Below, piece by piece: positions 28,027-36,906 of a stretch of 64,000 nucleotides of DNA. A program made the translations under genes and the position numbers. This DNA comes from Pseudomonadota bacterium (lineage in GTDB: Bacteria; Pseudomonadota; Gammaproteobacteria; Pseudomonadales; Pseudohongiellaceae): NCBI GenBank assembly GCA_027592275.1, contig JAQCKF010000012.1, positions 38,321 to 102,320 on the forward strand, given 5' to 3'. The notes under the pieces were generated by a model. The model was not told where the DNA came from and made no database searches. It was given only the letters and a program-made list of their open reading frames with translations. Numbering within the stretch: the first letter of the stretch is position 1; each line of letters opens with the position of its first letter.

Positions 28027-29026
28027 TGGCCTGCTGGGAATCTTTGCTGTTTAGTGTGGATACAGAGCTGAGATCGAACTCATCGTAAGCTTCGACAATC
28101 CTTTGCACGAGGCGATGGCGCACGACATCCGTAGCCTCGAAATAAGTGAAGCCGATCTCGTTGATGCCTGCTAGCACCTGGCTCACCTGTATCAAGCCGG
28201 AACGCGTTCCCTTTGGTAGATCTATTTGCGTAACGTCGCCCGTTATTACCGCCGTGGAGCCAAACCCAATGCGGGTTAGGAACATCTTCATCTGCGAGCA
28301 GGTGGTGTTTTGGCTCTCATCCAAAATGATGAATGAATTATTCAGTGTTCTGCCGCGCATATAGGCCAGTGGAGCGACTTCAATTACATTCTTCTCGATG
28401 AGCCTCGAGACCTTTTCGAATCCAAGCATTTCGTAGAGCGCATCGTAGAGGGGACGCAGATACGGATCGATTTTCTGTGCTAGGTCTCCAGGTAGGAAAC
28501 CTAATTTCTCGCCGGCTTCCACGGCCGGGCGAACCAAGAGTATGCGACTTACTTCTTCTTTAAGTAGCGCTTCGACCGCGCAGGCGACGGCGAGGTATGT
28601 CTTTCCAGTACCTGCCGGGCCGATGCCAAAATTGATGTCATGCTGATGGATGCCGCGCACGTAGTCGCACTGGTGTTTGCCGCGCGGCTTTACCGAAGAC
28701 TTTGGTGTCTTGATTAGCAACTGCTCGAACTCACCACCGTTTTCACTGGGCGCAGAGGGTAGTGTTTCTTGGAGAGCCAGATGCACTAAATTTGGGCCCA
28801 GTAAATTGCCTTGCGACGTTGCCTGATAGAGAGTCTCAAGTATATATCCGGCATCAGCGGTGGCTAATTCACTGCCGGATATTTGAAAAATATTGCCGCG
28901 CTGCTGGATGCTAAGCGACAGATGGCTCTCTATCTGGTGTATGTGTTCATTCAGGCGCCCGCATAGGTTGGAGAGTCGCTGGGCGTTGTCTGGCAGCAGA
29001 GTCAAACTGAGGGTGTGAGTTGTCAT
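28010..29026 (-). CDS. ybeZ: PhoH-like ATPase YbeZ
   Basis: PhoH-family P-loop NTPase thought to act with YbeY in RNA processing. 338 residues. An N-terminal KH-like region precedes the Walker A site GPAGTGKTYLA near residue 137, and Walker B is FIILDESQNTT near 233. The motif GDVTQIDLP near 267 is the family's sensor region. It starts 74 bp after the miaB stop and overlaps ybeY by 17 bp. Confidence 0.94.
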   Translation of the reverse strand: MTTHTLSLTLLPDNAQRLSNLCGRLNEHIHQIESHLSLSIQQRGNIFQISGSELATADAGYILETLYQATSQGNLLGPNLVHLALQETLPSAPSENGGEFEQLLIKTPKSSVKPRGKHQCDYVRGIHQHDINFGIGPAGTGKTYLAVACAVEALLKEEVSRILLVRPAVEAGEKLGFLPGDLAQKIDPYLRPLYDALYEMLGFEKVSRLIEKNVIEVAPLAYMRGRTLNNSFIILDESQNTTCSQMKMFLTRIGFGSTAVITGDVTQIDLPKGTRSGLIQVSQVLAGINEIGFTYFEATDVVRHRLVQRIVEAYDEFDLSSVSTLNSKDSQQANERDS

Positions 29027-29100
29027 GCAGTTGAAGCTTACCTCAAAGGAAATAAGAGTGATGGATTCAGTATAGCAAGCAATTGCACTATCACAAGATG

Positions 29101-30474
29101 CTAAATGGTGCCGAGTAGAGAGTTTGGTAGCGCATCGGTAATTGTGCAGTTAGTAAAATTGCCAATGAGCGAAGCATCGTCACACTTGAAGTTGACTACT
29201 CTGTTATTTTCAGTCCGGCCCTGCAGATCACCGGTATGTTTTTTAGCTTGGCCGGTAACCAGGATTCGCTGCTCACTGCCCACCATGGCGGCACTGATAG
29301 CACTAGCCTGCTGAACGATCTGGGATTGTAGGGTTGCTAGGCGGTGTTTCTTTTCCTGAGCAGGTACTAGGTCGACTAGATCAGCTGCGGGCGTTCCCGG
29401 TCTAGCGCTATAGATAAAACTGAACGAAGTATCGAAGCCAATTTCAATTATTAGCTTCATCGTGTCTTCGAAGTCGGCATTAGTCTCGCCGGGAAACCCA
29501 ACGATAAAGTCGGACGAGAGACTGATGTTTGGCCGAATGGCGCGAATTTTCCTGATGATTGACTTATATTCGAGAGCCGTGTGTCCGCGTTTCATGGCAG
29601 CCAAGATACGATCTGAACCGCTCTGAACGGGGAGGTGTAGATGATCTGCCAGTTCCGGAATCTGCCCGTAGACTTCGATCAAGGAACTTGAGAATTCGAT
29701 CGGGTGGGATGTAGTAAAGCGAATTCGATCTATGCCTTCTATGTTGGAGACGTACTGAATCAACGTGGCTAAGTCTACGATGCTGCCCTCGTGGCTCAGG
29801 CCTCGATAGGCGTTGGCATTCTGGCCGAGAAGATTGATTTCCCGCACGCCTTGCTCTGCTAGATGGACCGCTTCCTCTAGTACATCATCTAATGGTCGAC
29901 TGACTTCCTCTCCGCGCGTGTAGGGGACGACGCAGAAGCTGCAATACTTGCTACAGCCTTCCATGATCGTTAGGAACGCTTGGCAGGAGGTGGCATCGGG
30001 TTGCGGCAGGTGGTCGAATTTCTCTATCTCAGGAAAGCTGATATCGACTACAGGCTTACCTTTACCGCTGGCATCCAGCATCGCAGGTAGCTTGTGGAGA
30101 GTCTGGGGACCGAATATCACATCCACATACGGTGCTCGTTTACCGATGGCGGCTCCTTCCTGACTCGCTACGCAGCCACCGACGGCAATCTTTACATGCG
30201 GCTTCGCTTCCTTCAGGCTGCGCCATCGACCCAGTTGATGGAAAACCTTCTCTTGTGCCTTTTCGCGAATGGAGCAGGTGTTAAGCAGCAATAAATCTGC
30301 ATCTGCGGGATCATCAACCAACTCTGCGCCCTGTGTTTCCTTTAACAGATCCAGCATGCGATTCGAGTCATACTCGTTCATCTGGCAGCCATGAGTCTTT
30401 ATGAAGACTTTCTTTGTCTTCATTTTGGGGCTGTCGATTATTTCCGGCTGGATTTCACTCTGTTCAGGTTTCAC
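29101..30474 (-). CDS. miaB: tRNA-2-methylthio-N6-dimethylallyladenosine synthase MiaB
   Basis: Radical-SAM methylthiotransferase that modifies A37 of tRNAs reading UNN codons. It has an N-terminal UPF0004 domain beginning [12 protein letters not shown], whose three cysteines (in CQMNEYD, NTCSIR and GGCVAS) hold the second cluster; the SAM cluster is CSKYCSFC near 173; and there is a C-terminal TRAM domain. I keep the GTG at 30474 because GGAAAT stands 8 bases before it; an ATG at 30423 (MKTKKVF) matches homologues' N-termini better but lacks a good ribosome site. First gene of the miaB-ybeZ-ybeY-corC run. Confidence 0.95.
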   Translation of the reverse strand: MKPEQSEIQPEIIDSPKMKTKKVFIKTHGCQMNEYDSNRMLDLLKETQGAELVDDPADADLLLLNTCSIREKAQEKVFHQLGRWRSLKEAKPHVKIAVGGCVASQEGAAIGKRAPYVDVIFGPQTLHKLPAMLDASGKGKPVVDISFPEIEKFDHLPQPDATSCQAFLTIMEGCSKYCSFCVVPYTRGEEVSRPLDDVLEEAVHLAEQGVREINLLGQNANAYRGLSHEGSIVDLATLIQYVSNIEGIDRIRFTTSHPIEFSSSLIEVYGQIPELADHLHLPVQSGSDRILAAMKRGHTALEYKSIIRKIRAIRPNISLSSDFIVGFPGETNADFEDTMKLIIEIGFDTSFSFIYSARPGTPAADLVDLVPAQEKKHRLATLQSQIVQQASAISAAMVGSEQRILVTGQAKKHTGDLQGRTENNRVVNFKCDDASLIGNFTNCTITDALPNSLLGTI

Positions 30475-30565
30475 AATATTTCCGTGCAGTGGTCTATTTT
30501 CAAAAGGAGGCGAATTATAACAGCAAAAATCAGCAGTACTTAACTACGAATTAACGCATAATGAC

Positions 30566-30593
30566 TTGAAATTCGGGCTTCTAGCCTGATATT
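30566..30593 (+). promoter_or_regulatory. Possible sigma-70 promoter for the DUF1820 gene
   Basis: TTGAAA (30566-30571) and GATATT (30588-30593) are 16 bases apart and face the DUF1820 gene, in the gap divergent from miaB. Matches to consensus are moderate (5 of 6 and 4 of 6). Confidence 0.35.
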
Positions 30594-30691
30594 AGGTCTA
30601 CTTGCACAAACATGCCCCCATGCAAACGCTAAGGGTGTTTGAAGATGGCCCCTTTAGGCGCCGTCGGCCAAAGTATAAGAGATTGATATAC

Positions 30692-31027
30692 ATGGGAAAT
30701 TCTTCGGAAATATACAAAATAACTTTCCTCAACAAAGGCAAGGTCTACGAGGTATTCGTAAAACAGGTCTATCAAAGCGACCTATATGGATTCGTCGAGA
30801 TCGAAGACTATGTTTTCAATGAGCGTTCGCAGGTTGTCGTTGACCCGTCTGAAGAGAAGCTGAAGGCCGAGTTCAATGGTGTGAAGAGAAGCTTCATTCC
30901 TATTCAGGCAATCATTCGAATCGATGAGGTCGAGAAGAGCGGTGTTAGTAAGATATCGAGCGGCGATAATGTTTCCCCATTCCCCGTATCCATCATGGGC
31001 AGTAAGGTAGATCGAAAAGATTCTTGA
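30692..31027 (+). CDS. DUF1820 family protein
   Basis: A small cytoplasmic protein of 111 residues, strongly similar in pattern to DUF1820 proteins of pseudomonads: IYKITFLNKGKVYEVFVKQ at the start, then YQSDLYGFVEIEDYVF, VVDPSEEKLKAEF and FIPIQAIIRIDEVEK. Family function is unknown; the fold is predicted all-beta at the N-terminus. I choose ATG 30692, which matches homologues; a TTG at 30602 would add 30 mostly basic residues not seen in the family and overlap the promoter's transcript start. Confidence 0.9.
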   Translation: MGNSSEIYKITFLNKGKVYEVFVKQVYQSDLYGFVEIEDYVFNERSQVVVDPSEEKLKAEFNGVKRSFIPIQAIIRIDEVEKSGVSKISSGDNVSPFPVSIMGSKVDRKDS

Positions 31028-31092
31028 TATTAACTCGGCGACTTTATTGCAGCGCTTTCCCGCCGCAAACTCAGACAGTAGTGTCTGAGTAG

Positions 31093-32082
31093 ATGGAATC
31101 CTCTAGCCACCCCTATGCTGAGCTATCACCAGTTGCCGTTTTGGAAGCTGTGGAGAGTCTCGGCTATGAAACTGATGCGCGCATGTTTCCTCTCAACAGT
31201 TATGAGAATCGTGTCTATCAGGTTGGGCTCGTTGATAAGCCATCAATAATCGTCAAGTTTTATCGCCCCGAGCGTTGGACCACCGAGCAGATACTCGAAG
31301 AGCACAGCTATACTCAGGAGCTAGTCGATCTGGAAATCCCAGTCGTGCCTCCGATTAACTTCGCGGAAGGAGGAACGCTTCAGCAATTCAATAATTTTCG
31401 CTTCTCGGTATTCGAGCAATTTTTAGGACGCCCACCTGAGTTAGACAACTTGGATAATCTTTTGGTCATGGGGCGTTTTGTCGGTCGCATCCATGCGGTT
31501 GGCGCGCTGCATCAATTTAAGCATCGGATAGAACTCACTGCGCAGCGTTTTTCAGTGCAAAGTAGACAGTTTCTTCTAGAGAATGATTTCCTTTCGCGCG
31601 ATATGCGGCCTGCTTACGAGAGTGTCTCTCAAGATCTGATCGATAAGATTCAGCAGCGTTTTGCAGATCACGGTGAAGTGCAAAAGTTACGCATCCATGG
31701 AGACTGCCATCCGGGAAACGTGTTGTGGAAAGACGAGACTCCCAACTTTGTCGATTTCGATGACACCATGACTGGGCCTGCAATCCAAGATATATGGATG
31801 ATGTTGTCCGGCGATCGTAATCAACGACAGGCCCAATTGTTAGAGCTGGTGGAAGGCTATAACGAGTTTCATAATTTCAGGGCGTCGGAATTGGAATTAG
31901 TGGAAGCTCTGCGTACGATGCGGTTGATGAATTACGCGGCCTGGTTAGCGCGGCGTTGGGAGGACCCTGCATTTCCGAAGAGCTTTCCCTGGTTCAATAC
32001 CGAACGCTATTGGGCGGAGCACATTCAGGAACTGCGTGAGCAGCTCTTCCTGCTAGATGAGCCAGCCTTGCGCCTCGTCTAA
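31093..32082 (+). CDS. srkA: Stress response kinase A (YihE/RdoA-like Ser/Thr kinase)
   Basis: Choline-kinase-fold protein kinase that protects stressed E. coli cells from programmed death by countering MazEF. 329 residues, same length as the E. coli protein. Motifs: IVKFYRPERWT near 55 (ATP Lys), RIHGDCHPGNVLW near 200 (catalytic loop Asp) and FVDFDDTMTGPAIQDIWM near 220 (metal-binding Asp). It ends overlapping the convergent apbE gene by 4 bp. In E. coli it precedes dsbA; here no thiol oxidase follows. Confidence 0.92.
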   Translation: MESSSHPYAELSPVAVLEAVESLGYETDARMFPLNSYENRVYQVGLVDKPSIIVKFYRPERWTTEQILEEHSYTQELVDLEIPVVPPINFAEGGTLQQFNNFRFSVFEQFLGRPPELDNLDNLLVMGRFVGRIHAVGALHQFKHRIELTAQRFSVQSRQFLLENDFLSRDMRPAYESVSQDLIDKIQQRFADHGEVQKLRIHGDCHPGNVLWKDETPNFVDFDDTMTGPAIQDIWMMLSGDRNQRQAQLLELVEGYNEFHNFRASELELVEALRTMRLMNYAAWLARRWEDPAFPKSFPWFNTERYWAEHIQELREQLFLLDEPALRLV

Positions 32083-32990
32083 TTCCCTGAGTTTAGGCCA
32101 GCGCTTCCAATCTTTTCTTTACTATCCATGTAGACGTACGCAAGCCCCGAATCCTCCAGCCAGGTCTTTGCCGCAGACTCGTCTTTGAGCATCGCTATCG
32201 TTGCTACCGAGCCGGCGATGCTACATAAATTTGCAGCAATACTTACCGCGCGTAAGCCATTAGAAGGCCAACCCGTCATTGGGTTTAGAATGTGGCTGTA
32301 ACGTTCCCCTTCATGCATGAAAAAGCGCTCATAGTCTCCGCTGCTGGCGAGGCCGCCAGCATTGAGCTCGATTTTGGCCATGACGCCATTGTCAGAAATT
32401 GGGCTAGAAATGCCTACAGCCCAAGGTTTGTTGCCAGGCTGTGATCCTATGACACTGAAATCGCCGCCCAAGTTCACGAGGCCATGTTCTACGCCTAAGC
32501 TGCGCGCTAGGCGAGCGACGGAATCGGCGGCATACTCTTTCACGATGCCTCCGAAGTCTATCTGCATATCTCGTGGTAGGTGAATGTGGGAGTCTTTACA
32601 GGATATTTTGTTAAATCCAACGCGAGCACGAGCTGCGTCTATCTGCTTCTGATTTGGAACGCGTGCCTTCTTGAAATCCCATATTTTATTTAACGCGCCA
32701 GCCGTAATATCAAACAAGCCATCGCTCTGTTCAAAGCAGCTTAGGGCATGATCGAACAGTGATTGAGTTTCCTTATCGATAGCTAAGCCAAGTTTATTTC
32801 CCGCAGAGGAATTTATCTCGCTCAGGAAACTATCTTCACGAAAGCGAGAGTATTTTTTTTCTAAACGTGCGACTTCGTCGGCAAGTTGATTGACGACATT
32901 CTTGGCACGAATACGCGATTCATCAAATAGTTGAATCTCGCAAAAACTTCCCATGGCCTTGAATGAGAATTTCTTTGGTGTCGGAATCAT
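32079..32990 (-). CDS. apbE: FAD:protein FMN transferase (ApbE), without signal peptide
   Basis: Transfers FMN from FAD onto a Thr or Ser of target proteins. 303 residues. Motifs include MQIDFGGIVKEYAAD near 153, GLVNLGGDFSVIG near 175, and SHILNPMTGWPS near 240, the magnesium and FAD site. Most ApbE proteins are exported lipoproteins; this one starts MIPTPKKFSFKAMGSF with no hydrophobic segment, and an in-frame TAA four codons before the ATG rules out a longer N-terminus. It is the last gene of a minus-strand operon with a DUF3570 barrel, a DUF4266 lipoprotein and a thioredoxin. No canonical DxxSGAT flavinylation site is visible in those partners. Confidence 0.93.
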   Translation of the reverse strand: MIPTPKKFSFKAMGSFCEIQLFDESRIRAKNVVNQLADEVARLEKKYSRFREDSFLSEINSSAGNKLGLAIDKETQSLFDHALSCFEQSDGLFDITAGALNKIWDFKKARVPNQKQIDAARARVGFNKISCKDSHIHLPRDMQIDFGGIVKEYAADSVARLARSLGVEHGLVNLGGDFSVIGSQPGNKPWAVGISSPISDNGVMAKIELNAGGLASSGDYERFFMHEGERYSHILNPMTGWPSNGLRAVSIAANLCSIAGSVATIAMLKDESAAKTWLEDSGLAYVYMDSKEKIGSAGLNSGN

Positions 32991-33053
32991 AGTCGAATTT
33001 TAATTAGATAGATGAGTCAGATAGGAATGTATGGCGGGTTAGGCAGGCCGCGC

Positions 33054-34211
33054 CTAAAACCGGAAATCGATGCCCAGTGATATTCGGTTGTATTTGACTA
33101 GCGCTGTGCTTGGCTGGGACACCTCATAGGCGGAATATTTATCATTTGCTAGATAGCGTTCGGCAGTTAGTGTGGCCTTCCATGAACCCATATCTGCAAT
33201 CACGGAAATGCCCCCGCTAACAGCGCCGAAGGCGGAGAGGCGGTAGTCGCTGGATTGGTATTCGCTAATAGGGCTAAGGAAGTCATCGACGTTGGTAAAA
33301 AAATCCGCTGCAGATTGGCTGTAGTAACGTAGCTGAGGCACAAGTTGAAAGGTGCGCCCGAGGTTTTGGTGCCATGACACGTCGCTCGTATGAGAGCTGA
33401 TACCAAAATCGTCGTGGTAGTAACGGTAGTTAACATGGAACGCCGCATTCGCGGAAACGAAGAACCTCCTGTAGGAGTTGCTCCATGCTATCTGGGTTTT
33501 GTCATCCGGTCTGATGTCTCTAAGCTTATACGGATCGCTTAGAAATCCCGATTGTTCTGTAAAGCTCAGCGCTGATTGAAAACTGGATACTTGATTAATA
33601 ATTTGGCTTACGGAAGCGAAAACGGAAGTGCTCTGTTTGTCTTCCTCTTCGACACGATTGAAGAGTGCTGCATCGGTTGGAAACACCTTATCCGATGAAT
33701 GGCTGAGGCCCGCCGAGACTGTGGTTAGGTCGTTGTTGTAGTGCCTCTCAGTGTTGAAGCCGAAATAAACGGCGCGATAGTCATCTTCTTCGGAGTAGCC
33801 AATGTTTCCGCCAAAACTTCCGTTCTCTAAATAGTAGCGACTCCCTACGCTGAGTTCCGTGCGCCGGTCGCTGATGCCGCTCGCGCCGCTTAAATTTACT
33901 ATGGGCTCGCCATCTAAACCGCGACTCGTGAACCAAGGTGAGGCACCGCTGAGCGATTCGTAGTTCGCGTCCACGTGCAAAGACATATTACGACCCAAAG
34001 CAGAGACCAATTGAAACTGATGAACGTCGATATCGTAGCGTTCTAGGTCTGACAATGGCGCCTCCGAGCGAGAGAGGTCGTCCTCCTGATAGTTAGATAA
34101 TTTATAGGAGATAGTGCTCTGAGTAGGCGGAGCATCTGCTAGAGCTATGCCAGGCAGCGCGAGAGCGGTAGTAGAAAGAGCGATAATGTTGCGCGAGGCG
34201 ATGTTCTTCAT
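33054..34211 (-). CDS. DUF3570 family predicted outer-membrane beta-barrel
   Basis: A signal peptide (about residues 1-25, ending ALPGIALADA) precedes 360 residues of alternating polar and hydrophobic strands with aromatic girdles; the last residues are LGIDFRF, ending in Phe as outer-membrane barrels recognised by BamA do. It matches the DUF3570 family as I know it, including the STISYKLSNYQEDD start and the VRRxE-like DIRPDDKTQ loop. Function unknown. It sits 18 bp after the DUF4266 gene and 63 bp before apbE, so one operon. A porin or display channel for the small lipoprotein is a guess. Confidence 0.85.
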   Translation of the reverse strand: MKNIASRNIIALSTTALALPGIALADAPPTQSTISYKLSNYQEDDLSRSEAPLSDLERYDIDVHQFQLVSALGRNMSLHVDANYESLSGASPWFTSRGLDGEPIVNLSGASGISDRRTELSVGSRYYLENGSFGGNIGYSEEDDYRAVYFGFNTERHYNNDLTTVSAGLSHSSDKVFPTDAALFNRVEEEDKQSTSVFASVSQIINQVSSFQSALSFTEQSGFLSDPYKLRDIRPDDKTQIAWSNSYRRFFVSANAAFHVNYRYYHDDFGISSHTSDVSWHQNLGRTFQLVPQLRYYSQSAADFFTNVDDFLSPISEYQSSDYRLSAFGAVSGGISVIADMGSWKATLTAERYLANDKYSAYEVSQPSTALVKYNRISLGIDFRF

Positions 34212-34229
34212 GTTTGGTCCAACTACTAC

Positions 34230-34448
34230 TTAGTTGCAGCCGCAGCCGCCCCCTGCAGCGCTGTTGCCTCCAGAGGAGGCTTCTTTGCTAAAGAAGATGT
34301 GATCATTGAGAGAGCTTTCCAGCGCGTCGGGAGCCCATGCCATTTCTTCTCTAGCGAGATAGCCGCGCTCCCAGGCTCGTACGTCGGCGCAGGAGAACAG
34401 CATAAGACTGCAAATAGCCAGAAGTAGGGTGGTTCGAAACGCTCGCAT
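34230..34448 (-). CDS. DUF4266 lipoprotein with C-terminal GGGCGCN tail
   Basis: 72 residues only. A lipoprotein signal ends in lipobox LFSC (Cys20), giving a mature peptide of 53 residues. It contains RAWERGYLAREEMAW, a spacer, HIFFSKEASSGGN, then the glycine-rich end AAGGGCGCN. This layout matches DUF4266 proteins, in which the two terminal cysteines are, as I recall, conserved. The tail suggests metal or cofactor binding, a disulfide, or modification, none of which is established. Flanked by a thioredoxin-like gene upstream and the DUF3570 barrel downstream. Confidence 0.85.
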   Translation of the reverse strand: MRAFRTTLLLAICSLMLFSCADVRAWERGYLAREEMAWAPDALESSLNDHIFFSKEASSGGNSAAGGGCGCN

Positions 34449-34490
34449 TGGAACTGCCTCCTCGTTCAGTCTTCAGGTGACTAGAGCTAG

Positions 34491-35003
34491 CTAATTGCCG
34501 CCGCCTAGTGAATCTCGTATAGCTTCTTCAATCATTTCGATGTCACCGGATCGAAAGCCCATGTGGACAAGCTTAACTGTGCCATCGGGCTCAATCAGGT
34601 AAGACGTTGGCATACCGATTACTTCGAACAACTCCGCCGCTTCGCCATCAGGGTCTGCTGGTATCAAGAAATCCAGAGGCGTATCGAGTAAGAAGTCCAA
34701 TCCGTCTTCGATTGGATTGTCTACGTTGATAGCTACTATCTCCAAGCCTTGATCTTTGTATTTGTGATACATGTCGTTATAAAGGGGTAGTGAACTAAGG
34801 CAGGGCGCGCACCAGGAAGCCCAGAAGTCTACGTAGACGGTCTTCCCTGCGAGGCTTGCGGTGCTAATGGCTGGATGGTCAGCATAGATAGAGGGCAGGT
34901 CGAAAATCGGTGCTTGATCGCCTTCCTCGACTGCCCAGGCAGATGTGCTAACTGCAGTAAGCGTCAACAGGGCTAGCATCTGTGATTTTTGCTTGATATT
35001 CAT
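34491..35003 (-). CDS. TlpA/ResA-like periplasmic thioredoxin
   Basis: Periplasmic thiol-disulfide reductase-like protein, 170 residues. A signal peptide ends near TSAWAVEEGD, then a thioredoxin fold with active site WASWCAPC near residue 65 and the cis-Pro loop IGMPTSYLI near 133. I use the ATG at 35003, which has AAGGAAAC just upstream, rather than one 15 bp earlier. First gene of the operon with DUF4266, DUF3570 and apbE; its likely client is the Cys pair of the DUF4266 lipoprotein (inference). A GGGGCT/AGCCCC hairpin lies upstream at 35044-35057. Confidence 0.92.
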   Translation of the reverse strand: MNIKQKSQMLALLTLTAVSTSAWAVEEGDQAPIFDLPSIYADHPAISTASLAGKTVYVDFWASWCAPCLSSLPLYNDMYHKYKDQGLEIVAINVDNPIEDGLDFLLDTPLDFLIPADPDGEAAELFEVIGMPTSYLIEPDGTVKLVHMGFRSGDIEMIEEAIRDSLGGGN

Positions 35004-35222
35004 GTCGTTTCCTTCCAATAGCCTTTGAGCCAGTGAGTTGTATGGGGCTTTAGCCCCTGGACTGAAGGGTCCTGAGTAGTTAATTTTGCCAGAATCTCAT
35101 TGTTTGCGATAGCTACGGTACAGATAGACCCAGATACATCACACTTCATTACAGTCAAAACGGTTTAGCCCTATGGTCTATAACGCGGTAGTGCTCAACC
35201 CGTTTACCAGAATAACCAGTGC

Positions 35223-36368
35223 TTAGATCAGTTGTGGGTGTGGTTGCGCCAGATCGCGCAGCAGATGCTGCCAGCGCTGTTTCTGCGCCTTCAGCCGATA
35301 TTGAACTTCCTTATATCCATGCTTCAGCTGAAGTTGTTCAAGAGAATTGAGGCTTTGCTGCAATTGTTTGCCTTTGGCTTCGTACCAGGCCTGTCTATGT
35401 TCGGTCCAAAGTTGCAGTGTCTGTAGAAGTTGCTCATATTCAGTCTCCAGCCGCAGTCGCCAGCTCTCCGGAATATCAAAGCGCTCACATTTCTCAGTCG
35501 CTTTCAGGTATTGAAGCTCGAGTCGGGCTTTCTCGATCTGTGCCGGGTTGCAGCGTTTAAGATCGCGAGTTAGACCAGCGAAAGAGAGCAGGCTTATCAT
35601 CCACTTCGTGGGGTCGAAGTGCCACCACTGAATGCCGTTTCTATAGTCCCACTGAAAAGTGTGATGATAATTATGATAGCCCTCACCATAGGTAAAATAT
35701 GCCAAGATTGGATTGTCTCTAGCGGAGCTGTTTTCGCTGTAGGGTTGTTTCCCCCACATGTGTGCTATGGAGTTAATTAGATAAGTAACGTGCTGGCTCA
35801 AGACTAAGCGCAGCAGACCACCTAGTAATAAGCCTGCGATAATATCTCCGTGAATAAATCCTAGAAATGCAGGTAGGCCAATATTCATTACCAAGAGCAG
35901 GGTCAGGTAGTGTTTTTTCTGCCAATCTACAATTGGGTCTTTCATTAAATCTTTAACATTCGAATAGTCCTCTGCGCCACTTTTGTAGTTGCGTAGTATC
36001 CATCCGATATGCGAAAACCAGAACCCGCGAGAGGCGGAATAAGGGTCTTTATAGTTGTTGTCGACGAATTGGTGATGGCGGCGATGCCCTGATGCCCAGG
36101 TTAAGATGTCGTTCTGCAATGCGCAGGCGCCTCCGAGAGCAAATATGATTCTAATCAGAGGGTGTGCCTTATAGGCCTTATGTGACCACAGGCGGTGATA
36201 GCCAGCGGTTATGGACATGCCACAAAACCCCATCAGGAATACGAACACCATCCACTCGTAGAGATCGTAGCCGTAAAAATAGCCGTACGTAGGCACGAGT
36301 ATTAGGGCGAGCGCCGGGGTTAGGCTGAACAGCAACATATTCGTCCAGTTGATGGGGGCTTTTTCCAT
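35223..36368 (-). CDS. Acyl-CoA / fatty acid delta-9-type desaturase
   Basis: Membrane di-iron desaturase that introduces a cis double bond in acyl chains. 381 residues. His boxes: HRLWSH near 58, HRRHH near 96 and HNYHH near 233 (in GEGYHNYHH), with four membrane helices around them. The last 110 residues form a basic, Gln/Leu-rich helix that looks like a coiled coil and is not part of the catalytic core. It stands alone between the thioredoxin operon and slyX; no regulator gene is adjacent. Confidence 0.92.
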   Translation of the reverse strand: MEKAPINWTNMLLFSLTPALALILVPTYGYFYGYDLYEWMVFVFLMGFCGMSITAGYHRLWSHKAYKAHPLIRIIFALGGACALQNDILTWASGHRRHHQFVDNNYKDPYSASRGFWFSHIGWILRNYKSGAEDYSNVKDLMKDPIVDWQKKHYLTLLLVMNIGLPAFLGFIHGDIIAGLLLGGLLRLVLSQHVTYLINSIAHMWGKQPYSENSSARDNPILAYFTYGEGYHNYHHTFQWDYRNGIQWWHFDPTKWMISLLSFAGLTRDLKRCNPAQIEKARLELQYLKATEKCERFDIPESWRLRLETEYEQLLQTLQLWTEHRQAWYEAKGKQLQQSLNSLEQLQLKHGYKEVQYRLKAQKQRWQHLLRDLAQPHPQLI

Positions 36369-36586
36369 TATTTTTGATCCTGCTAGAGTCGCTTAAGTGC
36401 ATCACTGTACGTAGGAGTATGGTAAAACATCTCGCTATGACATTCCTGTAGTAAATTACTTGTAAACGATCCAGTCGTTAGGCTGTATTAATATAAGAGC
36501 TAGTATTAACAGACATAATGCAGAAGTGTCAGCGATAACTCAATCGCTGATGAAGTGACTTAACAAAATGGGAGCGTGCGAGGGAA

Positions 36587-36796
36587 ATGGAAGAAAAACT
36601 AATAGAGTTGGAAACTAAATTTAGCTATCAAGAGGATTTGTTGTTAGATCTCAACGAAATAGTGGCTAAGCAGCAGCGCCAGCTAGATGATCTGATAACT
36701 GAGATGTCTGGAATAAAAGAGCAATTGCAAGATGCGGCCGAAAGAGGGCCGGCCGAAGGGCAAGAAGAGCAGGATGAGAAACCTCCCCACTACTGA
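36587..36796 (+). CDS. slyX: SlyX protein
   Basis: A small coiled-coil protein of 69 residues, the normal length: EEKLIELETKFSYQEDLL at the start and KPPHY at the end, both typical of SlyX. Function is unclear in all species. The 5' region has a perfect stem TCAGCGAT/ATCGCTGA (36529-36550), and a GAGGGAA ribosome site precedes the ATG. Its end runs directly into the first arm of the inverted repeat described at 36796. Confidence 0.9.
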   Translation: MEEKLIELETKFSYQEDLLLDLNEIVAKQQRQLDDLITEMSGIKEQLQDAAERGPAEGQEEQDEKPPHY

Positions 36797-36840
36797 GGAG
36801 GAGAACACAGCCCATTATGAACACCAGCACATGTATTCAA
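36796..36840 (+). repeat. Arm A of an inverted repeat flanking the cold-shock gene
   Basis: AGGAGGAGAACAC, a 20-base variable stretch, and ACATGTATTCAA. The same two blocks with exactly the same 20-base spacing recur inverted at 37409-37453. A second partial match (CGTCTCTA then CAGGAGGA) extends to about 36882. Arm A lies between slyX and the end of the cold-shock gene. Confidence 0.75.
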
Positions 36841-36906
36841 TCACTGACCAGCTAGCGTCTCTAGAACTAGCAGGAGGAACCTTTAGCTTTACCTTTAGAA
36901 TGCCCC

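Noticed and set aside
35044..35057. GGGGCT/AGCCCC hairpin upstream of the thioredoxin gene as terminator for the desaturase
   Set aside because: No T-run on the minus strand and it lies 165 bp past the desaturase stop; more likely a leader hairpin of unknown role.
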